The notes beneath the pieces are model-generated. The model saw only the letters and a list, made by a program, of their open reading frames with translations. It was not told where the DNA came from and did no database searches. This document shows, in pieces, positions 8,880 through 17,963 of a stretch of 64,000 nucleotides of DNA; positions within the stretch are counted from its first letter, which is position 1, and every line of letters begins with the position of its first letter. This DNA is from Glutamicibacter mishrai (GTDB lineage Bacteria; Actinomycetota; Actinomycetes; Actinomycetales; Micrococcaceae): the NCBI RefSeq assembly GCF_012221945.1, contig NZ_CP032549.1, forward strand, positions 2,418,001 to 2,482,000. The letters run 5' to 3'. The translations under genes and the position numbers were made by a program.

Positions 8880-10250
8880 ATGAATATGAGTGCCGATGAG
8901 GAAAAGGCTGTTCTACGAATTCTCGGCAGGGGTTTTGAACGATCCGGGATGCTGGCTGTGTCCTCTGTTCCGGAGATCGACGGACTAGGTTCATGGTGGG
9001 GAGGTCCACTCAACGTGGAGCAGCTTGCCGTGGGGTCGGTTGCTCTGGTGTCTTCGGCCTTGAACTCACTGAGCAACGGCCAATTCACACCAGCTATCAG
9101 TTCCAGCCAGGTTGCCGCGGCGTTCGGGTCCTCCGGCTATCTGCGGATTAATGACGAAAAGACCAAAGGCTTCGCAGAGCATTCGGGCTTCTTCCGCACC
9201 AGTGATGGTTGGACCAGGACCCACGCCAATTATCCGCATCATGAGCACCGGTTATTGCAGTCCCTCGGCGTCAACTCAGGAGCGGGGCTGGGCGAAGCCC
9301 TGGGCCAGATGTCCTCTGAACAAGCACAGGAACTCATTGTGGCTGCAGGCGGCGTGGCCGCCGCGGTGCAAACTCGCCAGCAGTGGCTGGAATCAATGCA
9401 GGGCCAGGCCGCGCAGCAAGGCGATTGGGCGCAATTTTCGCTCCGACCTGCGGATGCGGTCCGAACCTGGCAGTACAACCCATCATCTTCGCGTCCGCTG
9501 TCGGGATTGCGCGTCTTGGATTTGACCCGCGTCATTGCCGGTCCCACTGCGACCCGCACCTTGGCCGCGTTAGGTGCCCACGTGCTCCGCGTGGATGCTC
9601 CCCGGCTGCCCGAGCTGCAAGCGCAACATGTTGATACGGGGTTCGGCAAGCGCAGTACCTTGCTCGATCTCTCGTCGTCAGAGGGCAGCGAGCGAATGGC
9701 GCAGTTGCTGCAGGGCGCTGACGTGCTGATTACCGGTTATCGGCAGGGGTCACTAGCGCGTTTTGGCCTCAGTGCCCAGAACTTGGCCGAGAAATACCCG
9801 GAACTGATCATCGCCGAGCTGGACGCCTGGGGCTATGACGGCCCATGGGTCGACCGGCGCGGTTTCGACAGCATCGTGCAGGCCGCCTGCGGCATCTCCG
9901 ATGTGTACCAAACAAAGGATGGAAAGCCCGGTGCTCTGCCGGTGCAAGCGTTGGACCACGCCACAGGCTATGGGCTGGCCGCGGCGATCATCGCCATGGT
10001 CCAGGCCCGTTCAGAACATCGCGGAGTTGGCAGCGTACGTTTCTCATTGGCGCGCACCGCGGCCGCATTATTCGAATTCGGGGCACCCGCCCTGCCGGCG
10101 CAGCCGCTGGATGCTCCTCGCATGGGCCATATGGAAAGCCCTTACGGGAAACTGGACTATGCGCTGACACCCTTTGTGGTTGATGGCGAGATTCTCGATT
10201 TCCCGGCGGCCCCACCGGCCTATGGGCAGGATGAACCGATCTGGTTTTAG
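8880..10250 (+). CDS. Class III (CaiB/BaiF) CoA transferase
   Basis: Protein of 456 residues in the family III CoA-transferase fold, moving CoA between carboxylic acids. The usual N-terminal signature (LSGLRVLDLTRVIAGPTATRTLAALGA) lies near residue 203 instead of at the start, and the first 200 residues look like a preceding partial copy of the fold. The middle holds GFDSIVQAACGISDVY and a GALPVQALDHATGYGLAAAII segment typical of the family. The protein ends soon after the large-domain region. Substrate is unknown. No strong Shine-Dalgarno sequence precedes the ATG. It converges on, and overlaps by 4 bp, the PaaX-like gene. Confidence 0.85.
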   Translation: MNMSADEEKAVLRILGRGFERSGMLAVSSVPEIDGLGSWWGGPLNVEQLAVGSVALVSSALNSLSNGQFTPAISSSQVAAAFGSSGYLRINDEKTKGFAEHSGFFRTSDGWTRTHANYPHHEHRLLQSLGVNSGAGLGEALGQMSSEQAQELIVAAGGVAAAVQTRQQWLESMQGQAAQQGDWAQFSLRPADAVRTWQYNPSSSRPLSGLRVLDLTRVIAGPTATRTLAALGAHVLRVDAPRLPELQAQHVDTGFGKRSTLLDLSSSEGSERMAQLLQGADVLITGYRQGSLARFGLSAQNLAEKYPELIIAELDAWGYDGPWVDRRGFDSIVQAACGISDVYQTKDGKPGALPVQALDHATGYGLAAAIIAMVQARSEHRGVGSVRFSLARTAAALFEFGAPALPAQPLDAPRMGHMESPYGKLDYALTPFVVDGEILDFPAAPPAYGQDEPIWF

Positions 10251-11104
10251 CCCGCGAGCACCGAGGCGACAAATTCCTTGGCTGGGCGTTCAAAGACGCT
10301 CGAGAACTCCAAGAAGCGTTCCCTGCTGCGTTTGCCGGACCAAGCCGCCGGCAACATGCCATCGGGTAGTCCCGGATCAAGGTAGGGCAGTGCCCGCCAT
10401 GCGTCGATCATGCCCACGTACCCGCGGTAGGCGTCGGCGGGATCGGTTTGGCCGGCGTTTAGACCGGCAGTGGCCTTGAGGAACTGCTGGTGCAATGAGT
10501 CAAGATGTTCCAGATCCCACCATTGGGCTGCGGCTTCCTGGGGCGTGGCAGGGAAGTGCGGCTGCTGGACCGTGAATAACGTGGCCAGGGAGCGGGCCTG
10601 CAATGCCGCCAGGGCCGCGTCGACCTCAACGCGCAGATACTCCGGGAAAATCCACAAACCGGCAGCTACCAAGCCGCCGCCGAGCTGCTGGAAGTGCTTG
10701 CGGATCTGGTGGCGCAACGGGCGCATGCTCTCCGGCAGCGAGTAGGTCACCAAACACCACTGGTCGTTGGGGGACATCTGCCGCGGCGTGAAGATGCGGC
10801 GGCTGCCGCGTTCAAACATGGCCCGGGCCATCGGCGGCACGTCTAAGGTTGCATCCGCAGTGTTCGCCAGCACCTGCTTATCGATCAGCCGGGAGATGGC
10901 TGTTTGGGCTGCGGCGGCGGAGATGCCAGCAGCCGTCGCCAGCTCTACCACTTGCGTGCGCGGTACCGGGGCCGGTTGGTGGCGCAGGTAGAGCCCGGTA
11001 ATGGTGCGGATGATCGACGTGGCGCTGCCGGTGCGTGCCTCGAAGTCGTCGAGGCTGAAGGGTGATATCGGGGTGCTAGTTGCCAATTTCGGTGCGCACC
11101 GCAA
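10247..11104 (-). CDS. PaaX-family transcriptional regulator
   Basis: Regulator of up to 285 residues resembling PaaX, the GntR-like repressor of phenylacetate genes. An N-terminal winged-helix region (about 15-80: SIIRTITGLYLRHQ, ATAAGISAAAAQTAISRLIDKQVL) precedes the PaaX middle segment WCLVTYSLPES-R--R-Q-RKHFQQLGGG-V--GLWIFPEYL. It starts inside the end of the tryptophan dioxygenase gene (28-bp overlap), so the two are translationally linked. The start at 11104 is a TTG without a good Shine-Dalgarno; a TTG at 11086 is an alternative. It may control aromatic or tryptophan catabolism, but no target is shown. Confidence 0.8.
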   Translation of the reverse strand: MRCAPKLATSTPISPFSLDDFEARTGSATSIIRTITGLYLRHQPAPVPRTQVVELATAAGISAAAAQTAISRLIDKQVLANTADATLDVPPMARAMFERGSRRIFTPRQMSPNDQWCLVTYSLPESMRPLRHQIRKHFQQLGGGLVAAGLWIFPEYLRVEVDAALAALQARSLATLFTVQQPHFPATPQEAAAQWWDLEHLDSLHQQFLKATAGLNAGQTDPADAYRGYVGMIDAWRALPYLDPGLPDGMLPAAWSGKRSRERFLEFSSVFERPAKEFVASVLAG

Positions 11105-11942
11105 ACAGCTCGGGGAAGAAGGTCAGATCCAGGGCGCGCTTGAGGAAATCAACGCCCGAGGATCCGCCGGTGCCGCGCTTGAATCCGATGGTGCGCTGGA
11201 CAACGCGCAGGTGGCGGTAGCGCCATGCCTGGAAATTGTCCTCGACGTCGACCAGATCCTCGCAGGCCTGGTAGAGGCTCCACTGGGTGTCTTCCGATTC
11301 GTAGATTTCCTTGAAGACCGGAACCAGGGCTTCTTGGAAGGTCCATGGCTTGGTGACATCGCGGGAAAGGATCTCCTCGGGGATTTCGTAGCCTCGACGA
11401 GCCAGTGCCGCCAGGAAGACGTCATAGAGTCCAGGTTCATGCAGGAGCTTGGCCAGCAATTCGTGGGCTTTGGGATCTGCCTCGTGGACCTTGAGCATGC
11501 CTTCGTGCTTGTTGCCCAGGATGAATTCGACGGCGCGGTACTGGAAGGACTGGAAGCCGGAAGACGAGCCGAGGAAGCCACGGAACTGCGCGTATTCCCG
11601 CGGGGTCAGTGTAGCGAGGACCGACCACTGCTCAGTCAGGGTTTTCTGGATGTGCTTCACGCGGGCCAGGCACTTCAACGCCTTGCCGATATCGTCCTCG
11701 CCGAGCAGTCGGCGGGCTTCGACCAATTCGTGGAGCATGAGCTTGAGCCACAGCTCGCTGGTTTGGTGCTGGATGATGAAGAGCATTTCATCGTGATGTT
11801 CGGGCACGCTGACTGGGTGCTGCGCGGAGAGCACGCGGTCCAGATCCAGGTAGCTGCCATAGGACATGGTGTTCCTGAAATCGGTGCGCACGCCTTCTTC
11901 GATGTCGCGCTGGTTTTCGGACTGTGGCTTCTGGTTGCTCAT
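11076..11942 (-). CDS. kynA: Tryptophan 2,3-dioxygenase
   Basis: Haem enzyme of 288 residues that opens the indole ring of L-tryptophan to N-formylkynurenine, the first step of the kynurenine route. Clear family signatures are MSYGSYLDLDRVLSAQHP, the active-site stretch HHDEMLFIIQHQTSELWLKL, SSGFQSFQYRAVEFILGNK, and the C-terminal RYRHLRVVQRTIG...GTGGSSGVDFLKR holding the haem-binding His. Length is normal for bacterial enzymes. No other kynurenine gene lies nearby. It is the first gene of a two-gene unit with the PaaX-like regulator, divergent from a flavin reductase. Confidence 0.95.
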   Translation of the reverse strand: MSNQKPQSENQRDIEEGVRTDFRNTMSYGSYLDLDRVLSAQHPVSVPEHHDEMLFIIQHQTSELWLKLMLHELVEARRLLGEDDIGKALKCLARVKHIQKTLTEQWSVLATLTPREYAQFRGFLGSSSGFQSFQYRAVEFILGNKHEGMLKVHEADPKAHELLAKLLHEPGLYDVFLAALARRGYEIPEEILSRDVTKPWTFQEALVPVFKEIYESEDTQWSLYQACEDLVDVEDNFQAWRYRHLRVVQRTIGFKRGTGGSSGVDFLKRALDLTFFPELFAVRTEIGN

Positions 11943-12062
11943 GCGCCCAGCATATCAATATTCTTACCAACGTCACAGTAATGAAAATGGGACTCGGGAA
12001 TACCTTCGCAATCCATCGCGTTGATACATGCATACGCATATAAATCATGAAAGGTGGCAGCA

Positions 12063-12749
12063 ATGAGCAAGTCGATAGTGGTAATCAGCGGCGGACTGGG
12101 CTCGCCATCGAGCTCCTCTATGCTCGGGCATCAAATTGGCCAGAACATTGCAGCGAAGCTGTCGTCGGCAGGCGTCCAGGCAGATCTCAGCAACATCGAA
12201 CTGCGCGAGCATGCCAGCGAAATCACCAACAACATGCTCACCGGCTTCGCCGCACCCAACCTCCAGCGCGTGATCGACGCCGTCACCAGCGCGGACGTCC
12301 TCGTGGCGGTCACCCCGGTCTTCACCGCGTCGGTATCCGGGCTGTTCAAGTCATTCCTCGACATTCTCGACCCCAAGTCGCTGGACGGAAAGCCGGTAGT
12401 GCTCGCCGCGACGGCGGGGACCCAGCGCCATCAGCTGGCTATCGACTACGCAATGCGTCCGATCTTCAGCTACCTGCGGGCCAACATCATGCCCACCACG
12501 GTATTCGCCGCCTCGGAGGACTTTGGCGGACAGGGGCTGGCTGGCACCTTGGCCGAGCGCGCTCGCCGGGTTGCTGACGAAGTATTGCTCACCCTCGGCG
12601 CTTCCAACGGACGGCTTCAGGCCGACACTGACCTGGGAGACACCCGCTCGATTGCCCCGTCGGTCAGCGAAAACGCGGACCCGAACGACGAACTGACCTC
12701 GCTGCCCTTCGAAGCGCTGCTGGCGAATGTGAAAGCCGCGGGCCGCTGA
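12063..12749 (+). CDS. NADPH-dependent FMN reductase, CE1759-like
   Basis: Flavodoxin-fold reductase of 228 residues. The flavin-phosphate loop is near the start (VISGGLGSPSSSSMLG), followed by the family pattern LVAVTPVFTASVSGLFKSFLD and LDGKPVVLAATAGTQRH. It probably supplies reduced FMN to a monooxygenase; partner unknown. The ATG at 12063 is chosen for AAAGGTGG upstream; a GTG 9 bp earlier lies inside that site. It faces away from kynA and precedes hpaH/hpaI, so a role in aromatic degradation is possible. Confidence 0.85.
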   Translation: MSKSIVVISGGLGSPSSSSMLGHQIGQNIAAKLSSAGVQADLSNIELREHASEITNNMLTGFAAPNLQRVIDAVTSADVLVAVTPVFTASVSGLFKSFLDILDPKSLDGKPVVLAATAGTQRHQLAIDYAMRPIFSYLRANIMPTTVFAASEDFGGQGLAGTLAERARRVADEVLLTLGASNGRLQADTDLGDTRSIAPSVSENADPNDELTSLPFEALLANVKAAGR

Positions 12750-12881
12750 CGCAGGCAAAAATGTTAGTACGATGTGCCATGCACCTGGAAGCTCGGTACG
12801 ATCAAGAAACGTGAGCCATCTCATTGAGCTGGTCGGTGGGGGCTCACCTTGGTTTTAACAGGAGTGAAAGGTGTAGCGCCG

Positions 12882-13667
12882 ATGCTATCCGAGGAAACAA
12901 TCACGGCCATTGCCGATGAGCTGGTCCAGGCCGGCCAAACGCGTACCCCGGTACCGCGCCTGACCGCGCGCTATCCGGAAATGACTGTCGAGGACTCCTA
13001 CCGCGTGCAGAACCTCTGGCGCCAGCGTTCCGAGGCGGCCGGACGAGTCCTCGTGGGGCGCAAAATCGGCTTGACCTCGCGGGCCATGCAAATGGCCACC
13101 GGCATCACCGAACCCGACTACGGAATCATTTTCGACGACATGGTCCATGACTCGGGTGCCACATTCAACTTCTCGGAATTCACCGGCGCCCGCGTCGAAA
13201 TGGAACTGGCCTTCAAGCTGAACAAGGACATCGAAGGCCCGCGCGCCAACATCTTCGACGTTCTGGACGCCACCGAATACGTCATCCCGGCCCTCGAAAT
13301 CCTCGACGCCCGCGTTGAAATGGAAGGGCGTACCATCGTCGATACGATCAGCGACAACGCAGCCATGGGCGCGATGGTGATCGGCGGCAACCCGGTGAAA
13401 CCAGACGCCGTTGACCTGCGGTGGGTCTCGGGCATCCTTTTCAAGAACCAGACCGTGGAAGAGACCGGCGTCGCCGCCGGCGTGCTGAACCACCCTGCCG
13501 CCGGTGTCTACTGGCTGGCCAACAAGATTGCTCCGCACGGCGACAAGCTCAAGGCCGGCGAATTGATTCTCGCTGGCTCCTTCACCCGGCCCATGTGGGT
13601 CAATGCCAACGACACCGTTTTTGCCGACTACGGACCGCTAGGAACTGTGACATGTCATTTCGAGTAG
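12882..13667 (+). CDS. hpaH: 2-oxo-hept-4-ene-1,7-dioate hydratase
   Basis: Hydratase of 261 residues from the homoprotocatechuate meta-cleavage pathway, adding water to the dienoate before aldol cleavage. Diagnostic are ARYPEMTVEDSYRVQNLW, VGRKIGLTSRAMQ, the metal-site region GARVEMELAFKL and the C-terminal GELILAGSFTRPM...DTVFADYGPLGTV. It overlaps hpaI by 16 bp, so the two form an operon. ATG 12882 is preferred (AAAGGT upstream); starts at 12849 (TTG) or 12864 (GTG) would add residues without family support. The upstream pathway genes (hpaB-G) are not in the window. Confidence 0.9.
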   Translation: MLSEETITAIADELVQAGQTRTPVPRLTARYPEMTVEDSYRVQNLWRQRSEAAGRVLVGRKIGLTSRAMQMATGITEPDYGIIFDDMVHDSGATFNFSEFTGARVEMELAFKLNKDIEGPRANIFDVLDATEYVIPALEILDARVEMEGRTIVDTISDNAAMGAMVIGGNPVKPDAVDLRWVSGILFKNQTVEETGVAAGVLNHPAAGVYWLANKIAPHGDKLKAGELILAGSFTRPMWVNANDTVFADYGPLGTVTCHFE

Positions 13668-14461
13668 AACCGGATCCATCGCTCAAGGACGCGCTGGAGC
13701 AGGCCGATCATCCGCTGGCCGGAATCTGGGTATGCTCCGCCTCGCCGCTGATTGCTGAAATCTGCGCGGGTGCCGGATTCGATTGGCTGTTCATCGATGG
13801 AGAGCATTCTCCCAACGACCTGCAGAACATCTTGGCCCAGCTCCAAGCGGTACGCAGCTACCCGGTCGTGCCAGTGGTGCGCCCGGCGGTTAATGACCCG
13901 GTAGTCATCAAGCAGTTCCTCGACCTCGGCGTGCAGTCGCTGATCATTCCGATGGTCAATGATGCGCAACAGGCCGCCGCGGCCGTGGCCGCCTGCCACT
14001 ACCCGCCCAAGGGAGTGCGCGGGGTGGGCTCGGCCTTGGCACGTTCGGCAAGGTGGAACCGCATCCCGGACTACCTGACGCGTGCCGATGAAACCATCAC
14101 CGTGATGGTCCAGATCGAAGCAGATGAAGCCGTGCGCAACGTCCAGGCCATTGTGGAAACCGAGGGAGTCGACGGCATTTTCATCGGCCCTTCGGACTTG
14201 GCTGCCTCGATGGGAGTCATTGGCCAGCAAAACCACCCTGACGTTGTGGCCGCCGTGATCAAGTCGATTGATGCCGCCAAGGCGGCTGGCAAATACGCCG
14301 GCGTCAACGCATTCGACCAGAAGACTGCGCGCCAGTACATGGATGCCGGTGCAGACTATGTCGGGGTCGGCGCGGATGTGGCATTGCTGGCTCGCGCCAC
14401 CGAGGCGCTGGCTGCCAGCTTCGCCTCCGGATCCCAGGCACCAGCACCGAAGAGCTACTAA
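13652..14461 (+). CDS. hpaI: 4-hydroxy-2-oxo-heptane-1,7-dioate aldolase
   Basis: Class II metal-dependent aldolase of 269 residues (HpcH/HpaI family) that splits 4-hydroxy-2-oxoheptanedioate to pyruvate and succinic semialdehyde. Signatures are DWLFIDGEHSPND (active-site His), PVVRPAVNDPVVIKQFLDLGVQSLIIPMV, the metal-binding Glu in MVQIEADEAV and GVDGIFIGPSDLAASMG. The ATG at 13652 lies inside the end of hpaH. Related enzymes act on 2-keto-3-deoxy sugar acids, but pairing with HpaH favours the homoprotocatechuate role. Confidence 0.93.
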   Translation: MSFRVEPDPSLKDALEQADHPLAGIWVCSASPLIAEICAGAGFDWLFIDGEHSPNDLQNILAQLQAVRSYPVVPVVRPAVNDPVVIKQFLDLGVQSLIIPMVNDAQQAAAAVAACHYPPKGVRGVGSALARSARWNRIPDYLTRADETITVMVQIEADEAVRNVQAIVETEGVDGIFIGPSDLAASMGVIGQQNHPDVVAAVIKSIDAAKAAGKYAGVNAFDQKTARQYMDAGADYVGVGADVALLARATEALAASFASGSQAPAPKSY

Positions 14462-14524
14462 AGCACTGGTTCTGGGCAAGCGCTCAGGGGAAGGTTGCGC
14501 GTCGATCGGCGCGGGGCGCTGTGA

Positions 14525-15856
14525 ATGGTGGCAACATTGAAAGTGATGAGTCGCGAAAAGAAACCCATGAAGGCCGTGATGTTGCGTCTGCGCAACGGCT
14601 GGCCGATGCCCCTGGCGTTGCAGGGCGTGTTCGAGATCCTGCAATCAGTCGTTTTTTGTCTTGCCTTGATCATGCTGCCCTTGGTTGCGGTGTACTTCAG
14701 CGGCGGGTTCCTGGAAGACTCCTTTAACATCATCTTGCAGTTTGCCGGATTCGTCTGGCTGCTGATCCACGGCGTCCCTATCGAGGTGCTGAACCTGGGT
14801 CCCGAAGCCGACCCGGGGTCCGTTTCCGGGTGGCTGACGCTGATCCCGCTGGGGCTTTCGCTGCTGCCATTCCTCTTCTGCCTGCGCGCGGGGCGGCGCA
14901 TCGCCCGCGCCTCCTACACGGACCAGCTGTGGCAGGGATTGCTCGGTGCCTTCATTGCCTATGGCGGCATCGGAGCTGCCGTGGGTGCGCTGTCCAATAA
15001 CAGCTATGGGCGGGTCAACGTTTTCGCCGCGGCCTTCATTCCGTTGATCATCGCGGCGCTGGGCCTGATCATCGGCGCGCGACGCGAAGCAGGCTCCTGG
15101 GCCAGGCTCTTCGGTGTTGACATGGCCGCCTATATCCAGCGGCTTTCACCGCACCGCCGTTGGGCCGGCTCCTACGTCTGGCACGTGGTCGTGGCAGGAT
15201 TCCTCGGCTATGTCGCGGCGGTAGGCATCAGCGGGCTGCTGTTGACCATCAACTTGGGATTGCACTGGACCGAAGTCGCCAACGTCTACCAGGAACTGAG
15301 GCCCGGCCCGATCGGCTCCGCGGCCCTGACCCTGGTGCAGCTGTCCCTGATTCCCAACGCGGTCTTCTGGGTTCTCTCATGGATCAGCGGTGGCGGGTTC
15401 ACCCTGGGCACCGGCAGCACGCTGTCGACCCTGGAGACCACCGTCGGGCCATTGCCCTCCATTCCGATGCTGGCCTCGCTGCCATCAGGGGAAATGTCCC
15501 ACCAGTGGCTGTTCCTCCTATTGCCGGTGGCCGCGGGCATCATGGCTGGCTGGTACTTCCTGCGTGGCGGCGAGAACCATCTTGAAGACTGGTTCGCCCG
15601 CCGCATCCCGTTCAACATGCTCTCCTTGGGCCTGTCTACCGCCTGCCTTTCGCTGTTCACCGGCATTGTCGCCGCTGTGCTCAGCTTGATCGGTTCGTGG
15701 CTTTCTTCAGGTTCCCTGGCCATCGGCCGTCTTATCGACATCGGACCCAACCCGTGGCTCACCGCAGGTGCGCTGGTACTGCAGGTTGGCGTCGGCACCG
15801 CGATCGGCTACCTGATCGCCCCCTTGTTCGAAACCGACCCGGTCCTCGAAGGCTAG
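14525..15856 (+). CDS. DUF6350 family membrane protein (PerM-like)
   Basis: Polytopic membrane protein of about 443 residues with a dozen hydrophobic segments and the pattern GGFTLGTGSTLSTLETTVGPLPSIPMLASLP near residue 295, typical of actinobacterial DUF6350 (related to mycobacterial PerM, a divisome-linked membrane protein). In Micrococcaceae this gene usually sits next to purN and purH; here purN is 4.3 kb away. Start is uncertain: ATGs at 14525, 14546 and 14567 are all in frame and none has a strong ribosome site. A long perfect hairpin follows the stop. Confidence 0.75.
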   Translation: MVATLKVMSREKKPMKAVMLRLRNGWPMPLALQGVFEILQSVVFCLALIMLPLVAVYFSGGFLEDSFNIILQFAGFVWLLIHGVPIEVLNLGPEADPGSVSGWLTLIPLGLSLLPFLFCLRAGRRIARASYTDQLWQGLLGAFIAYGGIGAAVGALSNNSYGRVNVFAAAFIPLIIAALGLIIGARREAGSWARLFGVDMAAYIQRLSPHRRWAGSYVWHVVVAGFLGYVAAVGISGLLLTINLGLHWTEVANVYQELRPGPIGSAALTLVQLSLIPNAVFWVLSWISGGGFTLGTGSTLSTLETTVGPLPSIPMLASLPSGEMSHQWLFLLLPVAAGIMAGWYFLRGGENHLEDWFARRIPFNMLSLGLSTACLSLFTGIVAAVLSLIGSWLSSGSLAIGRLIDIGPNPWLTAGALVLQVGVGTAIGYLIAPLFETDPVLEG

Positions 15857-15884
15857 GGCCCGGTTCCGGATCACTGCATAATCA

Positions 15885-15940
15885 AAGACCGTGGCCCGGG
15901 TGGCATCAATGAACATTGATGCCACCCGGGCCACGGTCTT
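15885..15940. terminator. Perfect 27-bp hairpin between convergent genes
   Basis: Perfect inverted repeat: arms 15885-15911 and 15914-15940 with a 2-base loop (AA). It lies 28 bp after the DUF6350 stop and before the end of the minus-strand GH32 fragment, so it may stop transcription both ways. The 10-mer GGATCACTGC flanks it on both sides (15868-15877 and 15944-15953), which is unusual for a plain terminator. Confidence 0.7.
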
Positions 15941-15968
15941 GTTGGATCACTGCCTGTTCAGCACAGGT

Positions 15969-16590
15969 CTAGTCGAAGCGGATTACGCTCAGGTCATGGA
16001 AACTGGCGGTGCCTTCGGCCGCATAGAGCGAGAGCCCGGTACTGGAAGGGGAGGGGAAGATCAGCTCGGTCATGGTCACTGCTCCGTCGTGGGCAAAGAT
16101 CTCCACGGAGCAATGGTCAACAAAGATCGTCAGCTCATAGCGTCCGTTGACCAGCGGAAGCGGCGCCTTATCCAGTGAGGCGAATGCTGCGTGGAAGTCC
16201 GTTTCCCCGGAGGTGCGGCGATCCACGAACAGCTCGGAACGTTCAACGTCGATCCCGATCCGCGTGCCCTCGCTCGCGCCTGAGCGGACGATCAAGCCGG
16301 CTTCCTTTGCCGTCCCGGGATCGATGGACAATTTTATGCGCTGGACCGCTCCCGCCGCCTGCTCCAGCACCCGCGCTTCATTCTCAAGTTGCACGAGGCC
16401 GCTGGTGAACTCAGCAGTGGCTTCAAGCTCGTTCTTCGGATCGGAAGCGGGAACCTGGACCAGCCGCGGTGTGCCGTTAATAGTTCGCAAAGCGACTTCG
16501 CGAGCCAACGACATCGGGCTGCGCCACGGGGAGGTCGGGATGTCATTGGCGTATTCCCAATTGTTCATCCACGAAATCATCAAGCGGCGG
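15969..16590 (-). pseudogene. GH32 beta-fructosidase, C-terminal fragment
   Basis: About 207 residues match the end of glycoside hydrolase family 32 (levanase/fructosidase): RRLMISWMNNWEYANDIPTSPWRSPMSLARE (end of the beta-propeller) and then the C-terminal beta-sandwich ending FVDHCSVEIFAHDGAVTMTELIFP...LSVIRFD. The catalytic propeller, with the WMNDPNG nucleophile, RDP and EC motifs, is missing. The frame continues to 16709, but residues before about 16590 do not match, so the gene was cut at its 5' side. It cannot be an active enzyme. Confidence 0.82.
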
Positions 16591-16868
16591 CGCGTGCACG
16601 AGTCACTCGGTTCTGCCCGGGGCACGATTCCCTGAGCTGGCATTGGGACCGTGGGCTGCACGCATTCCGTGTTGTGGGAGTGCAACGATGATCTGCCCCG
16701 GGTGGCCAAGGGCCTTTGGAACTGCGTGTCCCGTTTACAGATATCTCTGCGGGGAATGCAGTAATTTCCAGAATCAGGTCAAATTCGTTCAATTTTGAGA
16801 GTGCCTGTTCGACTTCGATGTGCGGCGTTTATTTAGATCTTGGATCAACGGAATCTGGCACAAAAAGC

Positions 16869-16909
16869 AAACCCGCCCCGGCTCTAGACTTGAGAGCGGG
16901 AGCGGGTTT
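16869..16909 (-). terminator. Terminator of the VanZ unit
   Basis: Arms starting AAACCCGC (16869-16876) and ending GCGGGTTT (16902-16909), with further GC pairs inside. Read on the minus strand the hairpin is followed by a T-run (complement of AAAAA at 16862-16866), as in an intrinsic terminator for the gene at 16970-17536. Confidence 0.75.
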
Positions 16910-16969
16910 ACGAACTAGATGCAGCAGAAGGCGATTCGGGCTGGCCGTCGTGGGTGATCAGTTGTTGAT

Positions 16970-17536
16970 CTAGCCACGTACGGCAGTTGACATCGCCGGC
17001 GTACTTTCAGAGCGCTTGATCAATGCGTAAACGCACCAGCCAATCACAGCACCGACAGCGTACACAATCATGTCGGTAATGGTGAGCGCGCGTCCCCAAT
17101 TTGTGATCAGTTGAGTAAATTCAATGAGAATACCGAAGCCGACAACAGTGATGAATGCGGCCCTGGTGCTCATCCGGGTGAACCATAAGGTCAATACCAT
17201 GCCAGGTACGAAGAGCAAGGCGTTCAGCGCTGACTCTCGAACTGCAACTAGATTCAGCCCGTACTGGTCAACCCAGCCGTCAAAGGGAATCAATGAGTAG
17301 TTTGGCGGATCATCCTCAAAGCGTTCGCGAATAGTACCGCTTTCGGGGATGACTGTAATCATGACGACGCCGATATACCAGCAGATCAAGAGCCATAATC
17401 CAAGTACACCACTTAGCTGACGCTTGGAAGCTCTTTTGGAAAGTCTGTTGATTACGATCATCGCAACTAGAACAATGATGCTGATAATGAGGAACCAAGG
17501 TACGAGCCAACCGAAAGCTCGAAGTGCATTAGTCAA
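16970..17536 (-). CDS. VanZ-family membrane protein
   Basis: Membrane protein of 188 residues with five hydrophobic segments. The VanZ-like core is ESALNALLFVPGMVLTLWF, GFGILIEFTQLITNWGRALTITDMIVYAVGAVIGW. VanZ was named for low-level teicoplanin resistance, but most family members have no known function. The start is TTG at 17536 with AAGG about 11 bases upstream. It begins 15 bp after the stop of the upstream secreted-protein gene, so it was probably cotranscribed with it; that gene's 5' end is cut by an IS. Confidence 0.8.
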   Translation of the reverse strand: MTNALRAFGWLVPWFLIISIIVLVAMIVINRLSKRASKRQLSGVLGLWLLICWYIGVVMITVIPESGTIRERFEDDPPNYSLIPFDGWVDQYGLNLVAVRESALNALLFVPGMVLTLWFTRMSTRAAFITVVGFGILIEFTQLITNWGRALTITDMIVYAVGAVIGWCVYALIKRSESTPAMSTAVRG

Positions 17537-17551
17537 TACTGAACGCCTTAC

Positions 17552-17963
17552 TTATGGGTAGGTGATTTTCCCGGAAACTGTGACATATCCGCCGTCGTCG
17601 ACCTTGGAAATGTAAATGCGATATGAACCCTTCGGCATGTCCTTGAAGGTCTTGGATCCTGAAGATCCGCAGCTGACTGTGAAGGTGCCCTTGTTGCGCC
17701 AAACGAAGCTCATATGCTCAAGCCTAATGGTGGCTTTCATGCTTGAGGTCGAACCAACGCGCTTGTCGCAACTATAGACTGACGCGGAAACCTTGAGGCT
17801 GCCCTTTTTGCTGGAATGTACTTCGCGAGAAGCGACACCGTACTTTATGCGGGCCTCGTAATTCATGGTCGATGTCGCAGCCTGAGCCGGCGCGATAGGA
17901 ATAAGTACTGCAAAGGACATTACCAACAAGGTAATTAGACTAAATTTCCCGCTGCGTTTTAAC
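17552..17963 (-). pseudogene. Secreted protein gene cut by an ISL3 end
   Basis: A small exported protein of unknown function: hydrophobic signal sequence (SLITLLVMSFAVLIPIAPAQA) and about 110 residues of mature Ser/Lys-rich protein with two Cys. The basic n-region of the signal peptide (PLKRSGK) is still encoded at 17930-17963, but then the frame runs into the ISL3 terminal repeat at 17964, and there is no ATG, GTG or TTG upstream in frame. The original start is therefore lost. A TTG at 17929 or ATG at 17920 could give a signal peptide without its positive end. Probably inactive or poorly exported. Confidence 0.7.

Noticed and set aside
11001-11981. Plus-strand 326-codon frame opposite kynA
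   Set aside because: Antisense shadow; kynA motifs fix the coding strand.
12811-12847. Terminator GTGAGCC / GGCTCAC after the flavin reductase gene
   Set aside because: Seven-bp stem with a 23-base loop is too weak to call.
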